Origin: Methylococcaceae bacterium
GTDB lineage: Bacteria > Pseudomonadota > Gammaproteobacteria > Methylococcales > Methylomonadaceae
Length of the DNA stretch: 64,000 nucleotides
Direction: 5' to 3'
NCBI GenBank assembly: GCA_016715325.1
Contig: JADKAL010000016.1
Location: 62,001 to 126,000, forward strand
Positions 1 to 8,723 of the stretch are shown here, piece by piece; the stretch's first letter is position 1; the number at the start of each line of letters is the position of its first letter. The notes beneath the pieces are model-generated. The model ran no database searches. It saw only the letters and a list, made by a program, of their open reading frames with translations, and was not told the DNA's origin. Position numbers and translations under genes: made by a program.

Positions 1-492
1 ATATTTACAGTTTATGTGTAAATATAAAGTTTTGCCGTTACTGTGTTTAAAAGGCAGTTCGCAACCTTGGTTTCCGCAATTTAGTTTTGCATTATTAAAA
101 TGACGATACCAGATGTCTTTGTAGTCGTCCGAGATAAACTGAACGAAAGGATGAGAGATAACATCTTGACGATCCTTACCAATCAACTTAGTTGCCGTAA
201 AGTTGATCTCACGGATGACTCCGTCGCCGTCGACCGTTAAATAACCGACCGGTGCGTTGTCGTAAAGATCGACATAATGGACTTTTGCTTTTTCGAGTGC
301 GGATTGGGTTCGTTGTAATTCATCGTTCTGATTTTCGAGTTCGGTCTGGTGAAGCTGAAGCGCGATGAGGATATCTTCAAAAATCCAGCTGATTTCCTCC
401 TTTACGGCGGGTTGTAAACTAATAAGGTGGCTATTAATCCTAGACCTTAAAGCTTCTTGTTGTTTTTTAATGTCACGATTCTTATTATTCAT
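1..492 (-). CDS. PAS-domain sensor protein, N-terminal part (runs off window)
   Basis: A reading frame with no stop runs from an ATG at 490-492 to the window edge, giving 164 codons. The first 80 residues are charged and probably helical or coiled-coil (QTELENQNDELQRTQSALEK). A PAS domain follows, with NAPVGYLTVDGDGVI and the downstream TKLIGKDRQDVI segment typical of PAS folds in bacterial sensor kinases and diguanylate cyclases. No membrane segment is visible in this part, so it looks like a cytoplasmic sensor. The output domain lies outside the window, so kinase versus cyclase cannot be decided. The gene is divergent from the endolysin-like gene at 1110. Confidence 0.85.
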   Translation of the reverse strand, partial: MNNKNRDIKKQQEALRSRINSHLISLQPAVKEEISWIFEDILIALQLHQTELENQNDELQRTQSALEKAKVHYVDLYDNAPVGYLTVDGDGVIREINFTATKLIGKDRQDVISHPFVQFISDDYKDIWYRHFNNAKLNCGNQGCELPFKHSNGKTLYLHINCKY

Positions 493-1109
493 AACGATGA
501 CGATACGGTATTTTCATGAGATTAAGTTAACTTGGCCGTGAATAGCGAACGACTATAAGAACGCTGCCCCTACAAAAAAATAAATACTTTATTATCGTAA
601 ACATATTTTATTGCTTTTGAGCAAGGGTAATATTACCAATAGAGTGCAGCGCGCTTTGGCTATAATATCAGTTGACTAAGATTAAGTTTAGGCGTAAGAA
701 ATATACAAGCGTATTAAAGTTATATTAGGTAATTCGTTAAGCTAATTTGGGTCATTCATTGTAATAAAAAGTGATTGTTTATTATTTTTAAGCGGCAACC
801 TTAAAAAGTCGTGAGAAGTTATCTTTACTGTGGACTTAGCAATAGCCCATAGAAACTATATTGTGGTTTCTAAAGTATAAAGTTGTCAAAAAGACAAATG
901 TGTTTTGGTATTTAAATTGTGCCCTTACGGATTCGGTTCTTAAATGCTCGGATCTAAGAAAACCAGGGGAAATTATAACGCCACAAGGTAGGCTTTATAA
1001 TCAGGTTGCTAAGTGACACAACATGTAATTCAGATTCTTTAGTTTTTATGAAATAGTAAGACAATTTCATTTTCTTCTTAACGTTATTTTAAAGTCAAAG
1101 GAGTTTGCT
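493..1109. other. Intergenic region, divergent promoters expected
   Basis: This 617-base AT-rich stretch separates two divergently transcribed genes. I see no convincing ORF, RNA gene or strong terminator. A Shine-Dalgarno sequence AAAGGAG lies near 1098-1103, just before the next gene. No promoter boxes are clear enough to name. Confidence 0.6.
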
Positions 1110-1904
1110 ATGTCTTTATTCAAAGAAGGTTCTTCAGGTGAGAGTGTAAAACAGATTCAACAAGCCCTGAAAGATAAAGGGTTCGATCCCGGTCTTGTTG
1201 ACGGGGATTTCGGTCCGGCAACTGAAGCGGCGGTTATTGCATTCCAAAAAAGCGAGGAATTGGCTGCCGATGGCGTGGTCGGTTTGAAAACGCTAAAAGC
1301 TTTAGGAATTGTCCAGCCTGAGGCGCAAGAGACTTTCCAAAGCGAAAATGTGTCGGTCGGTAAAGTTTCAAAAATGTTTCCGCAGACGCCGCTCGGTCAC
1401 ATCAAAGATAATTTGCCTTTTGTATTGGCGGCGATGAAAGACGCCGGTTTAGACGACAAACAAATGATACTGATGGCTTTGGCGACCATTCGCGCCGAAA
1501 CAGCAAGTTTCGAACCGATTAGCGAAGGTAAATCTCGTTTTAACACCTCTCCGCATGGTCACCCTTTCGATTTATACGACAATCGGAAAGATTTGGGTAA
1601 TCGAGGCAGACCGGACGGCGATAGTTTTAAAGGGCGGGGTTTTGTGCAGTTAACAGGGCGCGACAATTATTCAAAATACGGTCAAAAAATTAACAAAGAC
1701 TTGGTCAACCATCCCGAGTTGGCAAACGATCCGACTATTGCATCGCAATTACTGGCCTTATTCTTAAAGAATAGCGAAAGTAAAATCAGAAAATTCCTAG
1801 CGGCTCATGACTTAGCCGGTGCTAGAAAAGTCGTCAACGGCGGAAGTCACGGATTGGATGATTTTGTCAACGCTTACACTATCGGTAACGGGTTGATCGA
1901 GTAA
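1110..1904 (+). CDS. Peptidoglycan-binding and GH19 chitinase/endolysin-like protein
   Basis: The protein is 264 aa and has two domains. Residues 4-68 form a PG_binding_1 repeat (LVDGDFGPATEAAVIAFQ, then DGVVGLKTLKALGI). Residues about 95-264 resemble the glycoside hydrolase 19/lysozyme-like fold seen in COG3179 chitinases and phage endolysins, with RAETASFEP carrying the likely catalytic Glu and GRGFVQLTGRDNYSKYG the conserved substrate-cleft motif. No signal peptide is visible, so release would need a holin, an unusual exporter or lysis. There are no phage genes next to it. The start is fixed by an AAAGGAG Shine-Dalgarno six to seven bases upstream. Likely role is peptidoglycan cleavage; chitin as substrate is less likely. 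A repeat element begins within 10 bases of its stop. Confidence 0.8.
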   Translation: MSLFKEGSSGESVKQIQQALKDKGFDPGLVDGDFGPATEAAVIAFQKSEELAADGVVGLKTLKALGIVQPEAQETFQSENVSVGKVSKMFPQTPLGHIKDNLPFVLAAMKDAGLDDKQMILMALATIRAETASFEPISEGKSRFNTSPHGHPFDLYDNRKDLGNRGRPDGDSFKGRGFVQLTGRDNYSKYGQKINKDLVNHPELANDPTIASQLLALFLKNSESKIRKFLAAHDLAGARKVVNGGSHGLDDFVNAYTIGNGLIE

Positions 1905-1912
1905 AGCATGAC

Positions 1913-2046
1913 GAAGATAACTCTGAACAAGTTGATTTCGCTTATCCCCTCAAGGAGACAAGTGGTTCGACTAGCTCATCACGAACCGAATCAACACATT
2001 ACCGTTCGTCCTGGCCTAGTCGAAGGACTTGTTCGATGCCTTCTTA
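1913..2046. repeat. Dispersed palindromic (MITE-like) repeat, copy 1
   Basis: This segment has the same architecture as the cleaner copy at 27238-27351. It has a left end CTCTGAACAAGTTGATTTC, a central GGTTCGACTAGCTCATCACG block, a right-hand block GTTCGTCCTGGCCTAGTCGA, and a right end resembling GTTCGATGCCTTCTTAAG. The two central blocks are inverted relatives of each other. It starts right after the endolysin-like gene and occupies the first part of an open frame that continues into the exported protein gene at 2070. Confidence 0.75.
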
Positions 2047-2069
2047 AGAAAAGCATACGGCTTCGATTA

Positions 2070-2585
2070 TTGGGATGCTACGTACGTAACGTAAAAAACG
2101 CAGTGCTAATAACGGCTGTTTTTGGTTTTCCCCAAATAGTTGCGGCAGTCGAAACACATTGCACAAAAAATGAAACCATTGTTTTTAGTTGTAGAACGGG
2201 CAGCAAAATTGTATCCGTTTGCGCGTCGAAAACGATTGCCAGTGGTTCCGGGTATTTGCAATATCGCTTCGGACCGAAAAAAAAACCTGAATTAATCTAT
2301 CCAGAAAACCAATTGCCATCGGCAAAAACTAATATTCAAGCCGATACCTTAACGTTTGCAGGCGGCGGCGGTGCTTACCTACGGTTTAAGCGCGAAGAAT
2401 ACGGTTATGTCATTTATACCGCCATCGGTAGAGGTTGGGGAGAGAAAGCCGGCGTTGTTGTTGAAAGAAATAACGCCAGCCAAGTGAATCTTCCCTGCAA
2501 AAAGCCGGTAGTCTCTGAATTGGGACCTGATTTTTTCGAGCAAGCAGGTATTTTGAAAGACACTCTCGGTTTTGATATCCCATGA
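2070..2585 (+). CDS. Exported hypothetical protein
   Basis: I do not recognise the family. The frame is open from an ATG at 1908, but codons up to about 2046 lie inside the dispersed repeat, so that N-terminus is probably not native. I place the start at the TTG at 2070, giving 171 aa that begin GCYVRNVKNAVLITAVFGFP after the initiator. This is a short basic stretch plus hydrophobic core, ending near VAA-VETHC as a signal-peptidase I site. A GTG at 2103 is a weaker alternative. The mature part has several Cys residues (ETHC, FSC, SVC, LPC) and beta-rich sequence, suggesting a disulfide-bonded periplasmic protein. The next gene lies almost 1 kb away. The existence of a gene is likely; its start is uncertain. 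Confidence 0.55.
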   Translation: MGCYVRNVKNAVLITAVFGFPQIVAAVETHCTKNETIVFSCRTGSKIVSVCASKTIASGSGYLQYRFGPKKKPELIYPENQLPSAKTNIQADTLTFAGGGGAYLRFKREEYGYVIYTAIGRGWGEKAGVVVERNNASQVNLPCKKPVVSELGPDFFEQAGILKDTLGFDIP

Positions 2586-3556
2586 GCGAGTTAGAATAAA
2601 AGCTAGATCGATCCATTTATGGGCTGCCATACTAACGAATTCAATTTGTTTGCAGATTTCATAAAATGAAGATTCCCGGAATCTTTTCTTTTTTGATAGC
2701 TCGTCTTCCTCAACATCTTAGCGCCAGTTAGCAATTTTATTTTACATGACTTGCTTGGTATTTGCTCGCAATCGGATTTTGACCGTTTGTGAACGCTGCT
2801 TATAAGCAAAAAAGGCGGCATCGCGACTCAATTTATCGGTCGCACTTTAGGTAATTTCATGGCAGTGTCCTCTTACAGAAACTCTGTACAAGTTGATTCC
2901 ACTCATGGTTCGACAAGCTCGCCACGAGCGGAATCAACCATTTGGCGTTAGTCTTTATACCCTTTGGGTACTTATTGATCCGGCCCTTAAATGTTTGAAC
3001 GTTCGTGCTGAGCTAGTCGAAGCACATAAAGCCTCTCGACAGGCTCAAGGCGAACGGAAGTTAAGACTTCATAATGCCGAATCAATAGCCTGTTTAAGGA
3101 CTTTAATCTGAGTATCCTTAAGTTGTTAATATTCAAACAGATGCTCCCCAATTTTTTCACCTTTCGAAATGTACTATCGCGATAAAGAAATTCCGGTAGC
3201 ATACATTGCTTACCGGTAAACATCCGTGGCATGGAATTTATTCGGTATAAGTAATATTGCGTAGAGTAAATGCTTACAAAATGAATTAAAATGTCAGCAT
3301 ATAACTACAAAATACTAAAGTTCCGGGTGATGTACTAGCAATCCTAGCTATCTCACCCGCTTGGAGTTGGTTTACCGAATCGAAATATTTGAAATGAAAA
3401 ATGGAAACGAGTTTATCAATAAGAAAGGATTTTCCCATCTGAACATCGTTATTATTTATTAAACGGTCAAATGTTAAATAATCTATTTTTTAATTAGTTA
3501 CTATTCAAAATACCAAATAATCAAATACTATTTTGATAAATACCTAAAAAACAAAA
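2586..3556. other. Long intergenic region with a repeat and no supported gene
   Basis: Nearly 1 kb without a convincing gene. Bases 2877-3121 hold a second copy of the dispersed palindromic repeat. The rest (2586-2876 and 3122-3556) is AT-rich with only short, composition-driven frames. The last 100 bases before glgX are strongly AT-rich and may hold its promoter, but no clean -35/-10 pair stands out. Confidence 0.6.
2877..3121. repeat. Dispersed palindromic repeat, copy 2 (long, composite)
   Basis: It begins AACTCTGTACAAGTTGATTCC and contains GGTTCGACAAGCTCGCCACG and GTTCGTGCTGAGCTAGTCGA. It also has an extra block GCCTCTCGACAGGCTCAAGG and a right end near TAATCTGAGTATCCTTAAG. Compared with the 27238 copy it is longer, as if a second unit had inserted or the middle had expanded. 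Open frames on both strands here (for example 2893-3111) are products of the repeat. Confidence 0.65.
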
Positions 3557-5653
3557 ATGAAAAAAAAACAATACGATTTAAAGCCAGGCAACTCATATCC
3601 GTTCGGCTGTACGCTCAATGGTGGCGGCGCTAATTTTTCTATATTCAGCCGCTACGCGACGGAAGTTGAACTTTTACTTTTTGAAAAGGCGGAAGACAAA
3701 AAACCTTTTCAAGTCATATCTTTACAAAAAGAGGTCAATCGGACGTTTTTTTACTGGCATATCTATGTCATCGGTTTACCTGTCGGCACTTGGTACACTT
3801 GGCGAATAGAGGGTCCGAATCTTACACGAGAAAACGGGTTCAGTTTCGATAAAGAAAAACATCTTATCGATCCTTGGGCGCGCGCCGTTAGTGATAAGAA
3901 CTGGAGCCGCAAGATGGCCTGTAAGCCGGGCGATAACGGTGCGACATCCATGCGTTGCTGTCTTGTTGACGATAAATACGATTGGGAAGGCGACATTCCT
4001 TTACGGATTAGCAGCGAAAAAGCCATCATTTACGAATTACATGTCGGCGGCTTTACCCGGCATAACTCTGCAAACGTCAACCATCCCGGAACATTTTCAG
4101 GCCTAATTGAAAAAATTCCGTATTTAAAAGCATTGGGTATAACTCATGTCGAATTGTTGCCGGTTATGGCGTTCGACGAACAGGACGTTCCCCGTAAAAC
4201 CTATGATCTAGGTTTGAAAAATTATTGGGGTTATAGCACCCATAGTTTTTTCAGCCCGCATCCCGGTTATTGTGTAACCCCGGAAGAAGGCACGCATCTT
4301 CAGGAATTCCGCGACTTAGTTAAAGCGCTGCACAAAGCAGGAATCGGTGTGATTATGGATGTGGTATTTAATCACACCTCGGAATCAGGCGCACAAGGAC
4401 CGATTATTAACTTCAAAGGAATCGGCGGGAAGATTTTTTATCATCACGATAAATACGACAAAAGCATTTTTATCGATTACACCGGTTGCGGGAATACGGT
4501 CAACGCCAATCACCCGTTAGTCAGCCGGTTTATCATCAGTTGCTTGGAGTACTGGGTCACCGAAATGCATGTCGACGGCTTCCGCTTCGATTTAGCCAGC
4601 GCGATGACTCGAGGGGAAGGCGGCGAAGTTTTAGAAGATCCACCGGTTTTGTGGGGTATTGAACTATCCGAACGACTATTCAAAACCAAATTGATTGCCG
4701 AAGCTTGGGATGCGGCAGGGCTCTATCAAGTCGGCAGCTTTCCGGGATACCGCTGGGGCGAATGGAACGGCAGATACCGCGACGTCATCCGGCGATTCGT
4801 GCGCGGCGATAGCGGACTTATCGCTGAAGTCGCCACCCGGATTTGCGGTAGCAGCGATCTTTATGAACATCAAGGACGTCTGCCGATCAGTAGTATTAAT
4901 TTTGTAACGTGTCACGACGGTTTCACGCTGAACGACTTATTCAGCTACAACGAAAAACATAACCTTGCCAACGGCGAAAACAACCAAGACGGCGGCAACG
5001 ATAATCATAGTTACAACTGTGGCGAGGAAGGTGAAACCGATGATTTGAACATTTTACAACTTCGAAGAAAGCAGGCGAAAAATACCTTTGCGATATTGTT
5101 GCTCAGCCAAGGTGTTCCGATGCTGCTAGCAGGCGATGAATTCTTAAATAGTCAAAACGGCAATAATAATGCCTATTGCCAGGATAATGAGTTATCTTGG
5201 CTGGACTGGAAAATGGCGGCGCACAATGCCGATATGGTGCATTTCGTTCAGCAAATGATCGCCCTTCGAAAGCGTCATCCGTCAATCATGCGGCGCCGTT
5301 TCTTGACCGGCAAAATCATTGAAGGAAAAAATATCAATGACATTTCCTGGCACGGTACACAACTGAACAACCCGCAATGGAACAATGCGGAAACGAGAAT
5401 ATTGGCGTTCACCTTAGCCGGTTGCGATAGTAATGAGGCGGACTTACATATTGTTATGAATATGTCCGATGAAAATGCAACAGTAGAACTTCCTATGATC
5501 GACGGCAAAGAATGGTGTCTTTCAGTCGATACATCATTGCCGGCATTTAAAGATATTATCGAGCCTAAAAATCAAAAGCTGTTGAATAATCAGCGTTATT
5601 TAGTAAACGATAAAACGATTGCGGTCTTTGAAAATGTAAACGCAGCGTCCTAA
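3557..5653 (+). CDS. glgX: Glycogen debranching enzyme (isoamylase type, GH13)
   Basis: The product is 698 aa, the usual length for GlgX. It hydrolyses alpha-1,6 branch points of glycogen, acting on limit branches left by phosphorylase. An N-terminal CBM48-like domain covers about residues 8-140 (YPFGCTLNGGGANFSIFSR). The GH13 barrel follows with all four signature regions: DVVFNHTSE (near 268), DGFRFDLAS with the nucleophile Asp (near 343), LIAEAWD with the acid/base Glu (near 381), and VTCHDGFTLNDL with the third carboxylate (near 453). The C-terminal beta domain ends near 698. It is cytoplasmic and stands alone with no glg gene adjacent; a GH57 branching enzyme lies 30 kb away. No good Shine-Dalgarno is visible before the ATG. 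It converges on yheS. Confidence 0.95.
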   Translation: MKKKQYDLKPGNSYPFGCTLNGGGANFSIFSRYATEVELLLFEKAEDKKPFQVISLQKEVNRTFFYWHIYVIGLPVGTWYTWRIEGPNLTRENGFSFDKEKHLIDPWARAVSDKNWSRKMACKPGDNGATSMRCCLVDDKYDWEGDIPLRISSEKAIIYELHVGGFTRHNSANVNHPGTFSGLIEKIPYLKALGITHVELLPVMAFDEQDVPRKTYDLGLKNYWGYSTHSFFSPHPGYCVTPEEGTHLQEFRDLVKALHKAGIGVIMDVVFNHTSESGAQGPIINFKGIGGKIFYHHDKYDKSIFIDYTGCGNTVNANHPLVSRFIISCLEYWVTEMHVDGFRFDLASAMTRGEGGEVLEDPPVLWGIELSERLFKTKLIAEAWDAAGLYQVGSFPGYRWGEWNGRYRDVIRRFVRGDSGLIAEVATRICGSSDLYEHQGRLPISSINFVTCHDGFTLNDLFSYNEKHNLANGENNQDGGNDNHSYNCGEEGETDDLNILQLRRKQAKNTFAILLLSQGVPMLLAGDEFLNSQNGNNNAYCQDNELSWLDWKMAAHNADMVHFVQQMIALRKRHPSIMRRRFLTGKIIEGKNINDISWHGTQLNNPQWNNAETRILAFTLAGCDSNEADLHIVMNMSDENATVELPMIDGKEWCLSVDTSLPAFKDIIEPKNQKLLNNQRYLVNDKTIAVFENVNAAS

Positions 5654-5767
5654 TTTGAGTGAATTTTAACTTACAGTAATGATAATCCATACACTGCCGA
5701 AGAACTTGCTCAGAGTTTTCCTAAGAAACGACCCGTAGATACTTGGATATCTGCTTGTTTCTTGTGG

Positions 5768-7660
5768 TTAAGATTCGACTTTGGCTGTTTCCAACTTTTC
5801 TTCCGCGTCCATCCATTCCGCTTCGGCTGCGTCCAAAGCCTTATCCACTTCATTTTTGCGGGCTAATAATTTTTTAAGCTTCTCTTTTGCCGATTCGATA
5901 TAAAGTTCGGGATCGGCTAATTCCGCTTCAATTCTTCGTTGCTCTTGATGATACTTTTCGACGGATTGCTCGGCTTTTTTTAAAGCATCAAATAACGGCT
6001 TGTGCTTTTGCCTACGTTCGGCATCCAGTTTTCGCTGGTCTTTGCGGGAAATCGCCGATACCAATTCTTCCGGGTTTTTATCATCTTCTTTCTTTCGCTC
6101 GGCTAACCAAAGCCGGTAATCATCAAGATCACCGTCGAACGGCTGTACTTTGCCGTCGGCAACCAGTAAAAACCGGTCGGTGACCGTACGTAATAAATGA
6201 CGGTCATGTGAAACCACGACAATAGCACCTTCGTAATCCTGTAACGCCACACTCAAAGCTTGGCGCATTTCCAAATCCAGGTGATTGGTCGGTTCGTCCA
6301 ATAGTAGCAAGTTGGGATTTTTATAAACCAGCAGTGCCAATACCAAGCGGGCTTTTTCACCGCCGGAAAACGGTTTGACCGGCGACAAAACTTTATCTCC
6401 CTGAAAATCGAACCCGCCCAGAAAATTCCGTAACTCCTTTTCGGTGGCCTGTGGATCGAGTTTTTGCAGATGCCATAACGGACTTTCATCCAGCCGCAAT
6501 TGTTCCAACTGATGTTGGGCAAAATAACCGAGATTTAGCGCTTCCGCTTCCAGACGAATTCCTGTCATGGGCGGCATATCGCCTGCCAAGACTTTGATTA
6601 AGCTGGATTTACCTGCGCCGTTAGAACCTAATAACCCGATCCGGTCGCCGGGTGAGATCGATAAATTGGCGGCTTGGATCACTGTCGTATGGCCGTAACC
6701 GATGTCTACTTTATCTAGCTTCAACAGTGGATTCGGCATCCGTCCGGGCTTAGGAAAACTAAAGTCGAATGGCGAATCGACGTGCGCCATCGCTATAACT
6801 TCCATGCGTTCCAGCGCCTTGATCCGGCTTTGAGCTTGCCGTGCTTTGGTTGCCTGGGCTTTGAAACGGTCGACAAAGCTTTGAATATGGGCAATTTCGC
6901 GTTGTTGCTTCAGGTAAGCGGATTGCTGTTGCGCCAGTTTTTCCGCCCGCATACGTTCAAAAGCCGAATAATTTCCGGTGTAGATGTCGATTTTGTTTTG
7001 TTCGATGTGGACGATGTGATCGGCAATGGTATCGAGAAAATCGCGATCGTGAGAAATGAGCAACAATGTCCCATCGTATCGGCATAACCAATCTTGCAAC
7101 CAAATAACAGCATCTAAATCCAAATGGTTGGTCGGTTCGTCCAGCATTAACACATCGGAACGGCACATCAACGCCTGTGCCAGATTCAGGCGCATCCGCC
7201 AGCCGCCGGAAAACGAATTGACAGCATTTTTTTCCTGATCAGATGTAAAGCCCAATCCATTCATCAAGCGTGCCGCTTTTGCCTGCACAGTGTATCCGCC
7301 GATGATTTCCAAAGCAGCATGAAGCTCGGCTTGTTTTAAGCCGTCGTGATCGTTTTCCGCTTTCGCTAACGCTTTCTGAAGACGTCTTAACTCTCTATCG
7401 CCATCCATGACGTAATCGATTGCCGTGCTGGATACAGCAGGTGTTTCCTGCGCGACATGGGCGATCTCAAGCCCAGGCGGCATAGAAAAATCACCTTCAT
7501 CAAGATGCAGTTCGTTCCTGACCAAAGCAAATAAACTGGATTTACCTGCTCCGTTTGCACCGGTAAAGCCGACTTTCTGGCCTTTGTGGATAGTGAAAGT
7601 GGCGTTAGAAAAAAGCACTCTAGCGCCTCGACGTAGTGCTAGATTTTTGAAATTCAACAT
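5768..7660 (-). CDS. yheS: ABC-F family ATPase, YheS type
   Basis: A 630-aa protein with two ABC ATPase domains in one chain and no membrane segments, as in ABC-F translation factors that bind the ribosomal E site. Domain 1 has Walker A GANGAGKSS, signature FSGGWRMRLNLAQAL and Walker B MLDEPTNHLDLDAV. Domain 2 has GSNGAGKSSLIKV, FSGGEKARLVLALL and LLDEPTNHLDLEM. The linker between them (AQQQSAYLKQQREIAHIQSF) and the C-terminal Lys/Glu-rich coiled coil match YheS. I start at the ATG at 7658-7660, which gives MLNFKNLALRRGARVLF, the normal YheS N-terminus. A longer frame up to 7816 only reads through the end of cysH. The start lies 67 bases downstream of cysH, so the two are probably cotranscribed. 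Confidence 0.92.
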   Translation of the reverse strand: MLNFKNLALRRGARVLFSNATFTIHKGQKVGFTGANGAGKSSLFALVRNELHLDEGDFSMPPGLEIAHVAQETPAVSSTAIDYVMDGDRELRRLQKALAKAENDHDGLKQAELHAALEIIGGYTVQAKAARLMNGLGFTSDQEKNAVNSFSGGWRMRLNLAQALMCRSDVLMLDEPTNHLDLDAVIWLQDWLCRYDGTLLLISHDRDFLDTIADHIVHIEQNKIDIYTGNYSAFERMRAEKLAQQQSAYLKQQREIAHIQSFVDRFKAQATKARQAQSRIKALERMEVIAMAHVDSPFDFSFPKPGRMPNPLLKLDKVDIGYGHTTVIQAANLSISPGDRIGLLGSNGAGKSSLIKVLAGDMPPMTGIRLEAEALNLGYFAQHQLEQLRLDESPLWHLQKLDPQATEKELRNFLGGFDFQGDKVLSPVKPFSGGEKARLVLALLVYKNPNLLLLDEPTNHLDLEMRQALSVALQDYEGAIVVVSHDRHLLRTVTDRFLLVADGKVQPFDGDLDDYRLWLAERKKEDDKNPEELVSAISRKDQRKLDAERRQKHKPLFDALKKAEQSVEKYHQEQRRIEAELADPELYIESAKEKLKKLLARKNEVDKALDAAEAEWMDAEEKLETAKVES

Positions 7661-7727
7661 AAAATATTCAATAAAACAACAAGCAAAATCATCAAGGGAG
7701 ATGTAAGGAGCATTGAAACACTCTTTA

Positions 7728-8438
7728 CTATAGATGCAAGCCGCACTCGGTTTTGGGTTTCCCCAGCCAGCGACCGCTCCGTCCCTCGCCTTTAACGGTG
7801 CAGTGCGTACATCCAATCGACGAATAACCTTCGTTCACTAACGGATGAAACGGCAATTTATGTTCGAGAATATAAGCATCGCGCTCTTCGCGCGACACAT
7901 CGATCATTGGATTGAATTTGATTATGCCGCGACGCTCCTCGAAAATCTCCAAGTCCGCACGATGATCGGATTGCCAACTCATCAAGCTCGACATCCAAAT
8001 GTCAAAATTGGGTTTGATTTCTTCAAGAGAATTCACCTTATTAATCGTACAGCAAAAATCCGGATCGGTTTCATACAATTTTTCTTTTTCACTGTATTCA
8101 TGCTGGTAACTATCCGCTTTCAAATCCACCACTTTCAAATGATAAAGACCGATTAAATAGTCCCGATACAATAAGGTTTCAGGAAAATGAAATCCGGTAT
8201 CGATAAAGAAAATAATCTGCTCAGGACGAAGGCGAGAAATGATATGTAAAAAATAGGCGGAAGTCGCTGCGAAAGACGAGGTCACCATAATTTTTTCAGG
8301 CTTGAAGTCCCTATAAAGTTGATTCAAGCGCGCCTCAAAATTAAGCGGTTGGTATTTCCGGTTTAATTCGGCGATGGCTTGTGCGGTTAAGCCGGCACTG
8401 TTGCCGGGTTTTTGAATGACTTCTGATGTTTCAGACAT
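7728..8438 (-). CDS. cysH: Adenylylsulfate/phosphoadenylylsulfate reductase
   Basis: This reduces activated sulfate (APS or PAPS) to sulfite in assimilatory sulfur metabolism. The P-loop-like region and FFIDTGFHFPETLLYRDYL are typical of CysH. The protein has both cysteine pairs of the 4Fe-4S class: CC in PDFCCTINKV and CxxC in SIGCTHCTVKGEGRSGRW. This class usually prefers APS. The catalytic cysteine lies in the C-terminal KTECGLHL. With the ATG at 8436-8438 the protein is 236 aa, close to the family norm; a TTG at 8483 would add 15 residues of no clear value. A TATCGC-AA-GCGATA palindrome lies 38-51 bases upstream and could be an operator. yheS follows. Confidence 0.92.
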   Translation of the reverse strand: MSETSEVIQKPGNSAGLTAQAIAELNRKYQPLNFEARLNQLYRDFKPEKIMVTSSFAATSAYFLHIISRLRPEQIIFFIDTGFHFPETLLYRDYLIGLYHLKVVDLKADSYQHEYSEKEKLYETDPDFCCTINKVNSLEEIKPNFDIWMSSLMSWQSDHRADLEIFEERRGIIKFNPMIDVSREERDAYILEHKLPFHPLVNEGYSSIGCTHCTVKGEGRSGRWLGKPKTECGLHL

Positions 8439-8475
8439 TTTACTGTTTACGATCTCTAGAGAATGATGTATTCGA

Positions 8476-8489
8476 TATCGCAAGCGATA
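8476..8489. promoter_or_regulatory. Short perfect palindrome upstream of cysH, possible operator
   Basis: TATCGC, two bases, then GCGATA forms a perfect 6+6 inverted repeat 38 bases before the chosen cysH start. Its position fits an operator or the spacer of a promoter. No regulator can be assigned from sequence. Confidence 0.3.
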
Positions 8490-8550
8490 CCTTAATAATA
8501 AAACTTTGAATTATGACAAAAAAATAAAAGAGGATAAAACTAATCTTCTG

Positions 8551-8620
8551 AATTTCAGTAGCAGACTTTGTAGAAGATTTTAGTCCTCATAGAGATACGA
8601 CTAAACTACTACTGAAAATT
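8551..8620. repeat. Large imperfect palindrome between APE operon and cysH
   Basis: The outer arms are AATTTCAGTAG (8551-8561) and CTACTGAAAATT (8609-8620). The inner arms are TTTAGTC (8579-8585) and GACTAAA (8599-8605). Together they can fold into one long, interrupted hairpin of 70 bases. It could be a structured terminator, an attenuator upstream of cysH, or a small palindromic repeat element. Confidence 0.5.
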
Positions 8621-8678
8621 GTCGCTAAATCTAATCGTAATACCGAAACGATTTATTGAATTAGTAGATGTAGAGTTA

Positions 8679-8714
8679 TGAAGTGAGAGGATCTATATGA
8701 TTCCTCTCACTTCA
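8679..8714 (-). terminator. Perfect 13-bp hairpin at the end of the minus-strand APE operon
   Basis: TGAAGTGAGAGGA (8679-8691) and TCCTCTCACTTCA (8702-8714) form an uninterrupted 13-bp stem with a 10-base loop, 10 bases past the stop of the last APE gene. There is no long U-tract on the minus strand, so it may act as an mRNA-stabilising stem rather than a classical intrinsic terminator. Confidence 0.6.
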
Positions 8715-8723
8715 CGTAAATCT

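Noticed and set aside
1110..1904. Prophage carrying the endolysin-like gene
   Set aside because: No capsid, tail, integrase or holin gene is visible on either side.
2379..2821. Minus-strand frames opposite the exported hypothetical gene
   Set aside because: They overlap a better supported gene or have no start signal and no recognisable product.
2893..3111. Open frame in both strands near 2.9-3.2 kb
   Set aside because: It falls inside the dispersed repeat and reads the repeat block in frame; no ribosome site and no protein family.
7661..7816. 52-residue N-terminal extension of YheS
   Set aside because: It reads through the end of cysH; the family N-terminus begins at the ATG at 7660.
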